From: Haematococcus lacustris
Lineage: Eukaryota > Chlorophyta > Chlorophyceae > Chlamydomonadales > Haematococcaceae
Length of the DNA stretch: 64,000 bases
Direction: 5' to 3'
Assembly (NCBI GenBank): GCA_030144725.1
Contig: JASKMD010000004.1
Location: 3,342,828 to 3,406,827 of the forward strand
The notes under the pieces were generated by a model, which worked only from the letters and a program-made list of their open reading frames with translations, was not told where the DNA came from and searched no databases. Shown piece after piece: positions 45,705 through 56,400 of this stretch. Numbering within the stretch: the stretch's first letter is position 1; the number at the start of each line of letters is the position of its first letter. The translations under genes were made by a program, and so were the position numbers.

Positions 45705-47825
45705 TCATGCGCCACGGGTGCGCAGCACAGGGATGGGGGTCTCTGGCAGGCCCAGGTCGCGCTCAATGTCATCCAGCTGCACATCAGCAGCACATCAGTG
45801 GATGGGTCTCGCCCCGGAGACAGCAATGAGGCAGACTGTGTAGTTGCAGTGGGCAGGTAGCATTAAAGCAGGATCTGCACCCCTACCCACACAGCTGGCA
45901 TGCAGCCTCTGCACTCTGCACAGGTCACTCACCTCCAGCACCACCTCCTTCTCGATGTCATAGAACAAGTGCTCGAAGATCTCGACGCCGGGCTCTGCAA
46001 CCTCCTGCAACAGCACCGAGGGTCACAGCAGCAGCAGGGGCATGGTGAGAGCGCATGACCTTGACATCCACCGCTGAGGCTTGGGAAGGCATTGTGGCTG
46101 AGCAGGCCCCCACATGCAACGATGTGCCCAATGTGTGCCCTTGACCTCCACAAAAGAGGCATGGGACGGCGTTGTGGTGGTCAGGCCCGATGTGGCGCTT
46201 GCAGCCCCGCATGCATTTATACATGCGGCATTGTTGCAGAAGAGATGCCCAATTCCATCCATGTTGCTGCCCATTAGAGTGACAAGAGTGACAACAACTG
46301 CTCAATACCTGCAGGACAAAACCAGCAATGGCGATCATGGCCAGGCGGCCGTTGTTCAGCTCCTTTGTCTTCATGTCCTTCAATGCCTCAGGCTCAGTGG
46401 GCGCCAGGCCCAGCGGGTCAAAGCCCAGGTCACTGCAGCCACACAGCAGGCAGCAGGCAGCTGGCAATAGCACAGGCGGCAGATTGCTTCTACATCAGGG
46501 CTGCCCAGCCTTTGTGGTTCACATGTTGCTCACATTCACATGGCGCCTGCAAGGTTGACATGTCGTTGGCAGATGTACTGTTGGCAACAGTGGTGGGGTG
46601 TGGTGCTGCGATGCATGGGGGGTGTTCGTGCATGGTGGCCGTGCAAGTCTGTTATGACCGTTGGGAGGAGAGGGGGAGGGTGGGGATGCAGAGGTGCAGG
46701 GCGCCAGCTTGATGAACTGCTTGTTTGCAAGCCAAGCCAGCTGTAGTTACAGCGTGGCACAGGGCACATCAGCAAGAGCCTGAGCCACACCAGTAGACAC
46801 ACTCCAGGTCACTCACCCCATCACGTAGTCGTCCTTCAGGGTGTTGAACTTGTTGCCGGTGGGGGTGCTCCAGCCCAGGCTGACGCGGTAGCTCTCGCAC
46901 AGCCCGATGGCCACAAGCAGGGGCTCCCAGAAGCCCTGCTTGACCTGCTGGAAGTGGTTGATGGCGGGGCCGGTGATCTGGCCATCAAAGTTGTAGAACA
47001 GGGCAGAATCCTGCAAAGGCAACACAAAAGCAGCACAGACATGTAAGCTGTGGCGGTGGTGGCATGCAGGCGAGGGAGCTTGCTACAGGGAAAGGGGTTG
47101 GGTCAGGCCTCACCTCCAGCTGCTCGCCAACAATAAAACCCACGGCAGCCAGCATGGCCACGCGGCCATGGGTGATCTCGGACTCACGCCAGCGGCGGAT
47201 GTCTTGGATGGAGGCAGTGTTGCTCAGGCCAGCTGGGTCGAACACATCTGAACAAGGGCAGTAGGCAGGTCCGACAAAATCATTGTAGCTGTGCAGTGTG
47301 CACTTCAATTGTGAAGATATGGAGATGCGAGTCGAGCACATTGGTGCGCCAGCGCTTTTCGAGTTGGTGAAAATCGAAGATAAGGACTCACCGTTGAACG
47401 GCGCAGTGATGCCTGGAAGAGACCTCAGGTCTGCGAGTAGGCAGAGTAGGTAGATACTTCACGCAATTGTCTGAGAAATCTCATCCATAAAGAACACAGC
47501 AGCATCGGAGCAATGCGCCATACACGTACGAGCATCGCGGATCCTTCTACTTATTTCGTGAAAGGACTAAATGGAAGGGCGCAGAAACCTACGGCCACCA
47601 ATCACCCACATGTCAGGCGGTCCACTTCGACGCTCTTTCCGGTGGCCACCTCAGAGACAGCCCTGCACAATGAAATATGGAAGTTGAAGGACAGCAGGAA
47701 AAAGTCGGTCCTGGACAAGCACGGGGGACAGCAGCCGCTCACAGGTCGGTAGGAAGGGCGCAGGTAGGAACCTTGCGGCCCTTGGCAATCTGAGGCCGAG
47801 ACAGGCAGCTGCTGCGGAGCATCAT
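45705..47825 (-). CDS. LHCSR: LHCSR (LI818-type) stress-related light-harvesting protein, complete
   Basis: Eight exons join in phase: 47,825-47,743, 47,662-47,610, 47,430-47,392, 47,247-47,114, 47,010-46,817, 46,432-46,309, 46,004-45,933 and 45,776-45,705 (771 nt, 256 residues). The N-terminus ([20 protein letters not shown]) is a plastid transit peptide. LPGITAPFN, then VFDPAGL and [20 protein letters not shown] form helix 1 with its chlorophyll-binding Exx[20 protein letters not shown] and [20 protein letters not shown] are the LHCSR-type second helix. DLGFDPLGL and [20 protein letters not shown] are helix 3 with ExxNGR. The end [31 protein letters not shown] is the LHCSR-specific C-terminus. 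LHCSR binds chlorophyll and xanthophylls in thylakoids and drives energy-dependent quenching under excess light. Two adjacent ATGs make the exact start uncertain by one codon. Confidence 0.95.
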
Positions 47826-48326
47826 TGAGGCCATTGCGGATATACTTGACGATGATGTGCTGGGCTTGTGGTTATATCGGCAGGATAACACGCGAAATGT
47901 AGCACTCGCTGCACTTTGTGCGCGCGCTCAACCAACAACCGACCGTCCATGAGGCTACTACTCAATTGCACTGCATGGCGAAGGTGTGAAACGTTGCTCG
48001 CGACCCCGATCCCACTTTGCTCAGTAAGCTATGGTGAGAAGGATCATCTGCGTGGGTTTGCGGTGACCTGTGAGTTGGCACCACCTCATACACAAGCAAC
48101 AGGTGGCCGCAAAGGAGGCCGAGCTAGGAGCAGGCAAAAACTAGGCCGTGGCAGCAACAACACGAGCAACATGAAATTTGGCAAGGTTGCATATGCCAAC
48201 ATCATAGACCCTTGCCTTGACCTGTCCTGAACAAATGGCGAGGGGTCCCTATGGGCATACTATTCTAGAGTTGGGTTGGAGTAGGTGCAGCTATAAGGTG
48301 CAGAAGACAGGGTACTCCTCCATTCC
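47826..48326. other. LHCSR upstream region
   Basis: Contains the presumed LHCSR promoter. A 104-codon plus-strand frame (47,916-48,230) is arginine-rich with no recognised motif and is not claimed as a gene. Confidence 0.4.
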
Positions 48327-48466
48327 CAGCCCAGCCCAGCCCAGCCCAGCCCAGCCCAGCCCAGCCCAGCCCAGCCCAGCCCAGCCCAGCCCAGCCCAGC
48401 CCAGCCCAGCCCAGCCCAGCCCAGCCCAGCCCAGCCCAGCCCAGCCCAGCCCAGCCCAGCCCAGCC
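48327..48466. repeat. (AGCCC)n array outside a recognised transposase, 28 copies
   Basis: Uninterrupted AGCCC, the same pentamer as in the element A intron, but the flanks (AGGGTACTCCTCCATTCCC and ATGGGGCATTGGGC) do not match the transposase exons. Confidence 0.95.
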
Positions 48467-48485
48467 ATGGGGCATTGGGCATAGG

Positions 48486-48980
48486 CAGTCCCGTAGTGAG
48501 TGTTAGCAGTCCCGTAGTGAGTGTTAGCTAAAGCAAGGAGGTGCAGCCGGTCCTTGCTTGTTGTGCACACAGCATAGGTGGTGTGTGAGGCATGAGTCAA
48601 TGTGTTGTGGTGGTGGTGGTGTGTTGTTGTGTTGTGTGGTGTTGCCACCTTCTTGCATCAATGCATGTACTTAGCATCAGCGATACATGTCTTCTGTAGT
48701 GGTGTTGCAAGGCAGTTGAGCTTGAGACATGTATTGCTTTCAGTGCTTCTGCCTTTTTGGTGTGGTGTACCACTCCTCTGTGGAGAGAATGTAAAATGAC
48801 CCTCCATGACGACCCTCCACAGGGTCCCTGCCCGGGGTCGGCAAGACCACTATCAGTCATAACTTCCCCCCCCCTTCCCCTAGCCCACCCCAACCCACAC
48901 CCGTATCAACATCTTCGCCACCTTCTTGCATCAATGCCACCTTCTTGCATCAATGCATGTACTTAGCATCAGCGATACAT
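48486..48980. repeat. Short direct repeats
   Basis: GCAGTCCCGTAGTGAGTGTTA is duplicated in tandem at 48,486-48,528. A segment of about 45 bp beginning GCCACCTTCTTGCATCAATG and ending CATCAGCGATACAT occurs at 48,643-48,690 and again at about 48,930-48,980, the second with its first 22 bp doubled. Confidence 0.85.
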
Positions 48981-49124
48981 AGTGTTCATCACCGCCTCTC
49001 AAAGGCGCACTGTAAACATTTCATCAACTCATTTGTCTTGTGTATGAGCTTGCTATGAAATTGCGGGTCGATGGGCTGCTCACGGCTTGACGTGAAAAGT
49101 ACTTGACGTGAAAAGTACGCTCTA

Positions 49125-49185
49125 GCGTGGGGTCGAACCCGTAACCTCTCGCACTTGGCTGCTAAGCTACTGAGCCAAGCTATAA
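49125..49185 (-). repeat. tRNA-derived sequence (SINE head or tRNA relic)
   Basis: On the minus strand TAGCTTAGCAG fits the pol III A box TRGYNNARNNG, and 19 bp later GGTTCGACCCC fits the B box GGTTCGANNCC exactly. The spacing is shorter than in a tRNA and no anticodon arm can be drawn, so this is not a functional tRNA gene. A SINE head or a tRNA pseudogene is the likely reading. Confidence 0.55.
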
Positions 49186-49246
49186 TTATAGTCCTATAGC
49201 CTATAATTATAGCTTTTTATAGGAATCCGAGCCAACTATAATTATA
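49180..49246. repeat. Clustered CTATAATTATAG palindromes
   Basis: CTATAATTATAG or TATAATTATA occurs three times, with CTATAG words between, immediately beside the tRNA-like sequence. It is strikingly AT-rich against the GC-rich surroundings. Confidence 0.85.
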
Positions 49247-49527
49247 TGGGCGCACCCTAATGACCCTAATGACAAGAATTAAAAAAATATATCCCCGTCC
49301 ATGTCGCTGGGCCACTGAGCGCGATAGCTGTTCTCTGATCACAGCCCCACTAAATAGGCTATTCCCAACACAGCGCGACCTCATCTCTCAGCACCCCCGC
49401 CCGCCCCGGCACAGGTGCACATCAGCCCGAGCAGCCCGCTAGCTTCGCTTTGATGAGCTGCACCGCCCTGCGCTCGAATCGCTGTAAAACTCTTTAAAGA
49501 CCAGAAAGATTTTATCAGGGGTGCAGC

Positions 49528-49547
49528 CAATGGCGGGGGTGACCAAC
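49528..49547. repeat. Solo copy of the element G terminus
   Basis: GCCAATGGCGGGGGTGACC matches the inverted repeats at 41,013-41,038 and 44,861-44,886 over 19 bp. No partner is seen nearby. Confidence 0.6.
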
Positions 49548-49584
49548 TGCATTGCTTGCAGGGCTGTGACAAGACGTCGTCTGC

Positions 49585-49627
49585 AGACGAAAAGACGACG
49601 TCTTTCGTCTACGTCGTCTTTTCGTCT
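49585..49627. repeat. Perfect 17-bp hairpin, 9-base loop
   Basis: AGACGAAAAGACGACGT (49,585-49,601) and its complement (49,611-49,627) flank CTTTCGTCT. Further GTCTTTCGTCT words follow to about 49,670. Confidence 0.95.
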
Positions 49628-49861
49628 CAACCACCCGTCTTTCGTCTGGCAATCTGTCTTTCTGTCAGGTTAGACAAGCAAGGTAAAAACAAGCCATTTT
49701 TCGGACGGACCTAACTGACTCTATACACCGCTTCACGATGTAAGACTGGCACGCCTTGACACAGCGCCGCGCACGTTAGCATCGGCTCAGAGGAACAGGC
49801 CTATGGTGATCGGCTGGTCCGCGACCCCGTCCAATGTTCAAGGGCCCCGACCAGCACACAA

Positions 49862-50690
49862 TGGGCTGGGCGGGGCGGGGCTGGGCGGGGCGGGGCGGGG
49901 CGGGGCGGGGCGGGGCGGGGCGGGGCGGGGCGGGGCGGGGCGGGGCGGGGCGGGGCGGGGCGGGGCGGGGCGGGGCGGGGCGGGGCGGGGCGGGGCGGGG
50001 CGGGGCGGGGCGGGGCGGGGCGGGGCGGGGCGGGGCGGGGCGGGGCGGGGCGGGGCGGGGCGGGGCGGGGCGGGGCGGGGCGGGGCGGGGCGGGGCGGGG
50101 CGGGGCGGGGCGGGGCGGGGCGGGGCGGGGCGGGGCGGGGCGGGGCGGGGCGGGGCGGGGCGGGGCGGGGCGGGGCGGGGCGGGGCGGGGCGGGGCGGGG
50201 CGGGGCGGGGCGGGGCGGGGCGGGGCGGGGCGGGGCGGGGCGGGGCGGGGCGGGGCGGGGCGGGGCGGGGCGGGGCGGGGCGGGGCGGGGCGGGGCGGGG
50301 CGGGGCGGGGCGGGGCGGGGCGGGGCGGGGCGGGGCGGGGCGGGGCGGGGCGGGGCGGGGCGGGGCGGGGCGGGGCGGGGCGGGGCGGGGCGGGGCGGGG
50401 CGGGGCGGGGCGGGGCGGGGCGGGGCGGGGCGGGGCGGGGCGGGGCGGGGCGGGGCGGGGCGGGGCGGGGCGGGGCGGGGCGGGGCGGGGCGGGGCGGGG
50501 CGGGGCGGGGCGGGGCGGGGCGGGGCGGGGCGGGGCGGGGCGGGGCGGGGCGGGGCGGGGCGGGGCGGGGCGGGGCGGGGCGGGGCGGGGCGGGGCGGGG
50601 CGGGGCGGGGCGGGGCGGGGCGGGGCGGGGCGGGGCGGGGCGGGGCGGGGCGGGGCGGGGCGGGGAGGGGAGGGGCGGGGAGGGGCGGGG
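49862..50690. repeat. (GGGGC)n array, about 160 copies
   Basis: An almost uninterrupted GGGGC pentamer array on the transcribed strand of copy C, grading into GGGGA, GGGCT and GGGGCT variants at 50,664-50,720. It lies just 5' of the transposase exon-2 acceptor. Frames through it in all six directions are artefacts of the 15-bp codon cycle. Confidence 0.98.
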
Positions 50691-50808
50691 CTGGGCTGGG
50701 CTGGGCTGGGAGGGGCTGGGAGGGGGCTGGAAGGATTGGAAGGTGGTGGTGGTAGGCACATGGTGCAGGACAGGGGTCAGCAATGTTGATCATGCATTGT
50801 GCATGCAG

Positions 50809-51419
50809 ATAAGCTACGACAAGCCAAAGCGATCCACGTGCAGTATGATGGCTGCACATGCAAGAAGCATGGCAAGGTGCTCGGCATCAGAGTGACAGCT
50901 GCTGTGCCCAAGGTTGCAAGCCCCGTAACGGGTGCAGGTTCAGTACCAGCGACAGATTTGGCAGGAGCAGCTGGCCAGCATCAGCGCCTCACCGCCCAGA
51001 ACACAGACGTGTTGGCCATTGTCCCCCTCCCTTGTGCCACAGCTGAGGCCCACGTCAAAGTCATAATGCGCGAGCTTGAACGCAATGGTCTGCAGGGCGC
51101 CCGCATTGTTAGCATGGCAGCAGACAGTGCATCTGTCAAATGTCACAGCGGAGTGGTTGCACAGCTCAGTGAGGTGCTCATGCCGTCGCAGCACACAGCC
51201 ATCCGCCTACCCCTCCTGCTGCCCCCCCCCCGGCAGCAGTTGGCAGCTGGTGCTGGTGCATCCCCTGGGCTGCCCACTCCTCCTGCTGAGGAGCAGGGGG
51301 TCACAGCAGAGCTGGACACGAGCTCGACACGCAAGCGCAAAGGGGGCGAGAGGGATTGGACCCAACCTGCCCAGCAAGGTAACATAGCAATGGCCTACAC
51401 ACCTTGTGAGGCCTTGTAG
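50809..51419 (+). pseudogene. Internally deleted transposase exon of copy C
   Basis: Opens [20 protein letters not shown], then TAEAHVKVIMRELERNGLQG and SMAADSASVKCHSGVVAQLS. After LMPSQHTAIR it jumps to a single GAGASPGLPTPPAEEQG repeat and the basic tail STRKRKGGERDWTQPAQQ, ending at 51,419. The deletion removes the CYSHGLHN and DTRW motifs and the dimerisation-like region but keeps the frame. Confidence 0.75.
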
Positions 51420-51799
51420 CGTGGCTAAAGCATCAGTACTGCTCACGAAGGGGCCAAGCAACGCTCCAGCGTGGTGTATTTCCGTGCATGTATAGAGGGG
51501 CGTTGTTACATCGGTTTGACATGCCATGTGAGTCAATTCACTGCGGCGAGTGTCCCTCACTGTGTGCAGGTGCTCCTAGGCCAGGTCGGTTGCGGCGGTC
51601 TCTCGCGACGACGCCCGCATGAGCAAAACTGGCATGAATTTGAATGTCATGATTTGAGCCGCCATGGCACTCAGCACGCTGCACAGTATTTTATGATGCA
51701 TGTTGCACCGCATAGCTGACAGAGTCCTCTACTCAGGGAGGTGCGACACGTAGCCCTGTCACAGGGGTCAGGCAATAGTGAAGGTGGAAGGCGTCTATG

Positions 51800-53112
51800 T
51801 CAGGTGTTCCTAACATGGGGTTGATCATCTTCACGCAAATACTCTCTCATTACTGCACCTTTTTCGATAGCGTAATGTGACCATCAGCGCAAGCCATCGG
51901 AGTCTTTGCTCGTGTACTGCCACATGTGCCCGCGAACAAATCACAGCGGCGAGACGGGTCTCCTTGGCACGGTGAGCCACATCCCCGTGACCCCATCTAC
52001 CTTGCGGAGTGAGCTGGTTGTGCACAAATGGAATGTCCGGTCAACACCCAACGCGATGCCTGCCGAGCGTGCAGGGCACCTTGACGAGGTGTTTGGAACA
52101 TATAGTTATACTCGCTTCCGCCGAATACACCATTTGGGTCGGCGCACACTAAGGTATCACCGGCTTACACCCCCCCTCCTCCCCCTGCGTCCTCCACTGT
52201 GTTGCACCCGCTGCACCCACAGGAATATGGCTACGAAATGTTTGTTATTGACCCATTGGCGAGTTTCTTGCACATTAAACAACCCAGGCCCAGTTTGACA
52301 ACGTCAAAGTGACATCATGTTTACCAGGGCCACGGCATGCAACAACCCATCATGCCCGCCCCCCTTTCACCCATCATTGCAGGAGCCCGCCTCATTGAGC
52401 CTATCCATCCCCTCCCCAAGCCCCCTCCCCAAGCCCACCCCCTTCTAGCCCACCCCTCCCAGCCCACCCCTCCCAGAGCACCACTGTGGGGTGGAAGTTG
52501 AGCTATGAAACTTTGCACGCAGGTGGATGGCATGTAGGGGAGTATAACTCTTAGAGGAGCCGAGTCAAAAATCGGTCATGGTGTGGAGCTGTGTGACTGA
52601 CTGCATGGCCCTGGCCCTGAGATCGGCCAAGGGAGTTGACGGTCACAGACCGAAGTGAGTTTATGGCTTATCTGAGTATGAACGTTTGTAACACTGTCTT
52701 AGAGGAGCTTAATCTAGTATGTAGCATGTTGTAAGTCCAAATGGTCGAGCTATGGCACTGCCCTCTAGGTATGAGGGGGAGGTGGGCCCGGTGCCACACT
52801 CCCGTGATCGTTCTCCGATCCGACTGTTGCTGCCGACGCGCATGCTCGCGTAGAACAGCCTAAGCGACGCGGGTGGTCGTAGCGATAACTGCATGCTCCG
52901 CAACGGCTCAGATTTCAATTACCAACTTTGATGCTTTGTTGTGCACGGCCTACCTACTGCATAATTATTCTGAATAGGTCAAAGGTAGCTGGCCGGGTTG
53001 CCTACATTGTGAACCATCTAGCATAATATTTGGCGCAGTGACTGCAGAGCTACAGCCGTCCTACTGCCAAGGGTCGGTTTCCTGTCATTTTCTGTTAGTT
53101 GGGAACACCTGA
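51800..53112. mobile_element. Non-autonomous element E with perfect 7-bp duplication GTCTATG
   Basis: Starts TCAGGTGTTCCTAACATGGG and ends GTTGGGAACACCTGA. The flanks 51,793-51,799 and 53,113-53,119 are both GTCTATG. The first 150 bp resemble the 5' end of elements 1, A and B and the last 40 bp the 3' end of A (CCTGTCATTTTCTGTTAGTT); the 1.1 kb between is unrelated to them and has no recognised gene. Confidence 0.85.
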
Positions 53113-53119
53113 GTCTATG

Positions 53120-53470
53120 CCATGTGCATGGGAAACAAGTTATTTCAAACAACACCACACAGACGAAACACCACCCCTAGTGAGGGGTCCTATGATTCTG
53201 CCTTGGCCTGGTATTTGAACCCGCTGGGCAGGGGAGGGAGGTGCTGCACATTTACATGCATCGATGACGATCCAGTCGAGCTCGTGCTGGCAGCTTGAAG
53301 ACAAAGTTACAACTTGCAGAATGAAAGCCCTCCCAGCCCCCCAGCAACTGCATGCCTCTTATCATGATGTCACCTCTTCAAGCTAACGATGCGGAGAAAG
53401 CACTGTATCCTGGTGTGGCTTGCACCCTCCCCAGCAGGGTCGGGCAGATACACCCAGCGCACGCAGCTGC
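53120..53470. other. Intergenic with diverged dispersed repeat
   Basis: Words ACCCCTAGTGAGGGGTCCTAT and ACCCGCTGGGC near 53,165-53,235 resemble 11,096-11,170. Otherwise nothing is supported upstream of the stop codon of the coiled-coil gene. Confidence 0.4.
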
Positions 53471-56400
53471 CTAGCGTGCCAGGTGCGTCTCACACTCAAT
53501 GAGGGAGGCTCTTGCACTCTGCAGCTCCGCCAAGGCCTTGGGCACCGCCACCTGCAGCCAGCATGCAGCCCCAACGACACTGTGCTCACAGGGATCGCCA
53601 CCGACTGTGTAAACGCTGAGAGGGGCAACACAGGCGCCACAGGCAGCCTTGTGAAAGCCGCTGCGCATGCCATGTCCTCATGCCACAAGTGCACTCGCCC
53701 CTGTCCCTGTATCCTTACTAACATTTACATCAGGCAGGAGATGTGTTGCCCGCTGGCAACCAGGCCGCCTTGGCTTTACCTCCCCAGATGCCAGGTCAGT
53801 GCTGAGCTCCCCCAAGCTGTCCAGCAGCTGCAGAGCCTGGCGTTGGGCACCATGCAGCCTCTGGATGACCTGTGGCATCGCACCAGGACACAAGGCCAAT
53901 GGACAGTTAGCAGGGATGGCTGCCCGGCATGCTGCATGATGGCTAGACTATTAAACCATCACCCTGCTGCTGTTGCAGCAATGCATATGTGTAGCAGTTG
54001 ATGCAGCAACCGATGCTGCTGTTGCTGTCAATGTGCATGTCTAACATCCATACAGCAATAAAGATATTGTGTAAAAGTCGGTGAAAGCACAAAGTCTGCA
54101 AAGAAATTGAACCTGCGCAGCACCTGGCATGGCTGCATGGCTGAGCAGGCTGCAGCAGGGCTGCAAGGGGATGACCATGGGGCAGGGGAAGGAGACGCTG
54201 ACTTGACGGGCGGCATCTGCTCTCAGGCTGATTGTTGGGCAGCAGCAGGCCAGCAGGTCATGAGGTGGGAGGGCCACACACAGCAGTGCCACCAGAAAAC
54301 AGTGACCTCTACCAACCTGCAGCTCTTCAAGCAGCAGCTCCCGTTGCTGCGCTGCAGCCTCGACCGACACTTCTACCGCGTCCATGGCCGACCCGGCCGA
54401 CATTACACCGCTCATCCGGCCCTCGTCGTCCTTTTCATTTGCGGTAGCGGTCACACTTTCGTAAGCGCCGGGCGACAGGGTGGCGAGCTTGCGAGCGACA
54501 GCCTGTGCGGCGGCCGCCTCCGGGTACACCTGCGACCAGCGATGAAAGAGTGAGAGCATGAGCCGCGTCATACGATATGGTTCCTGATGTGTGATGCTGA
54601 TAAGGCATGCACACATACTCACATCTGCCGCCAGGGCCATGTCCTGCATCCATTGGAGGTCTTGCAGCTGCTGCCGCGCCTCCCTGCACCAGACAACACG
54701 TGGCAGGGAGCAGGCAGGCAGCTGCAGGTCATAGCATGGCTGCATGTACACCAGCAGCGACAAGGTAGAGAGTAGGGGGTGGCTTGGTGGGAAGGCTCGT
54801 GTTTATGCACTTGAGAAGCCTCAAGGGAGTTACAATGGTGTAGCTGGCCTGGGACGAGGGCACCTGGCAAACGTGTGCTTATGTGGGTTCAAGGGTGGGT
54901 TGTGAGGGCGTGTGACCCAGGTGTGACATTTGAATCATGATGGTGTGACGAACCTGGTCAGGGCAGAAAGCAGGGAGGCCTGGTGGGCGAGCACCAGATC
55001 AGAGCGCCACAGCTGCTGGTACCGGACCCTGCAGCCCAGCACCCCATGCGCATACAGCCCATGCAACAATGCGTGATCATGCCCACAACCATGCCCCCCA
55101 GGCTACAGCACAGTGAAGACATTCTATGTGGCCAGGGGGCATGGCAGGTTCACATACAAGCCAGCAGTACAGGTGCCAGGCCCACACTAGGCTGGGCTCA
55201 GTGGGCAGCAGAGCAGCCAAGCCACGACTCAGCTTCCAGTAACTCTCCCCTAGGCTATGACAAAACGACCTTCGACTTGCAATTATGCTGACTCTTTGAC
55301 GTGGGCCGTGTGTGTTGGGCGTGAATCTGGACCATGCCACTTTGAGCTATATATCAAGCTTGTGGGCAACCACATTACAAACACTGGTGCACATGCCAGG
55401 CTCTCAGCGGGTTCTAAGATCAGTGGGCATCAGAGCAGGCAAGCCACAACTTAGACTCCAATAACTCTTCCCCACCACCACCACCCTGGAGCAGAGGCCT
55501 GCCCGTCCTTGACCTCTACACAAACCCCAGATGTCTCTCCTGGCATCACTCTTTGCCCAGTCTCTCCCCACCTTCCAATCGAGGTCAAGCCGCCCGCTGA
55601 CCTCTGCCCTGCTGTGGCCTGCTGACCCTGCCTCACCTGCTGTCCTGCAGCCTGTGACCCGCAGCCCTCAGCACGGCCAGGGCCCGGGTTGCTGACTCAG
55701 CTACTCGGTCCCTGAGACCTAGGGAACGCCCGCCTGCCACCGCCTGTGCTTGCATGACATCATGAAAAAGTGCATGCATGTGCCACGCAAGCGCATGAAA
55801 CAAACATGCATATGTGCGGAGTGCAACGGAATGCAATGGAGGTTTGCTGCAGTGGAGGGGAGAGGGGGTAGAGAGGCACCTGTATCTTGTTGCTACGTGT
55901 GCTACATGCTGCCAGATGCCGGGTGAGCAGCAGCACTGCTTGAAAATGTATGCCCAGAATGGCGTGTGTCGGCCTGGCCTGGCATGACGACCGGCAACAC
56001 ATGTTGCAACCAAAGGGGTGAGGGAGTGTGATATGCGAGTGAGGGCCTCTGTCTCAGTCTCTGCTACTTACCCTCCCATCTCTTTATCCTTTGACCACCT
56101 TCAAGGCTTCAACACCCTGCCTTCCCTGACATACCCAGTCTGCTTCTGTTCTCGACCCCCTGCTCAATCAGGCAACAGCTCACTGCCACCACGCAACCTG
56201 CCGCCGGCCTTAAACCTCCCTGCCCTCCCTCCCCCCAGCCAGCCTGTCCCCTGTTGCACTAATTATCACATGCCCCTCACCCTAGAGAAACAAAACCTAT
56301 CTGTATGACCCGCTGGACCTGTTTGAACTTTGCTACCTGATTCACCTTTGCTACCTGTTTCACCTGTCGGGACTGTTTGACCTGTTTGACCTGTTTGACC

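Larger units (their letters stand above)
49862..51790 (+). mobile_element. hAT-like copy C, 5'-truncated and internally deleted
   Basis: From the intron acceptor TGCATGCAG at 50,800-50,808 the sequence matches element A exon 2, then jumps to the C-terminal region, then the 3' module (51,470-51,780). The intron position is occupied by a GGGGC array; no coiled-coil exon lies upstream. The extreme 3' end lacks the sub-terminal block with GACGCGGCGTCGTTTTG, so no clear terminus remains. Element E begins 10 bp further on. Confidence 0.7.

Noticed and set aside
47916..48230. 104-codon arginine-rich frame upstream of LHCSR
   Set aside because: No motif or splice support; lies in the presumed promoter region.
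49776..50895. Frames of 300-350 codons on both strands (AGRGG and PAPPR repeats)
   Set aside because: They are produced by the GGGGC array, whose 15-bp codon cycle contains no stop in any frame.
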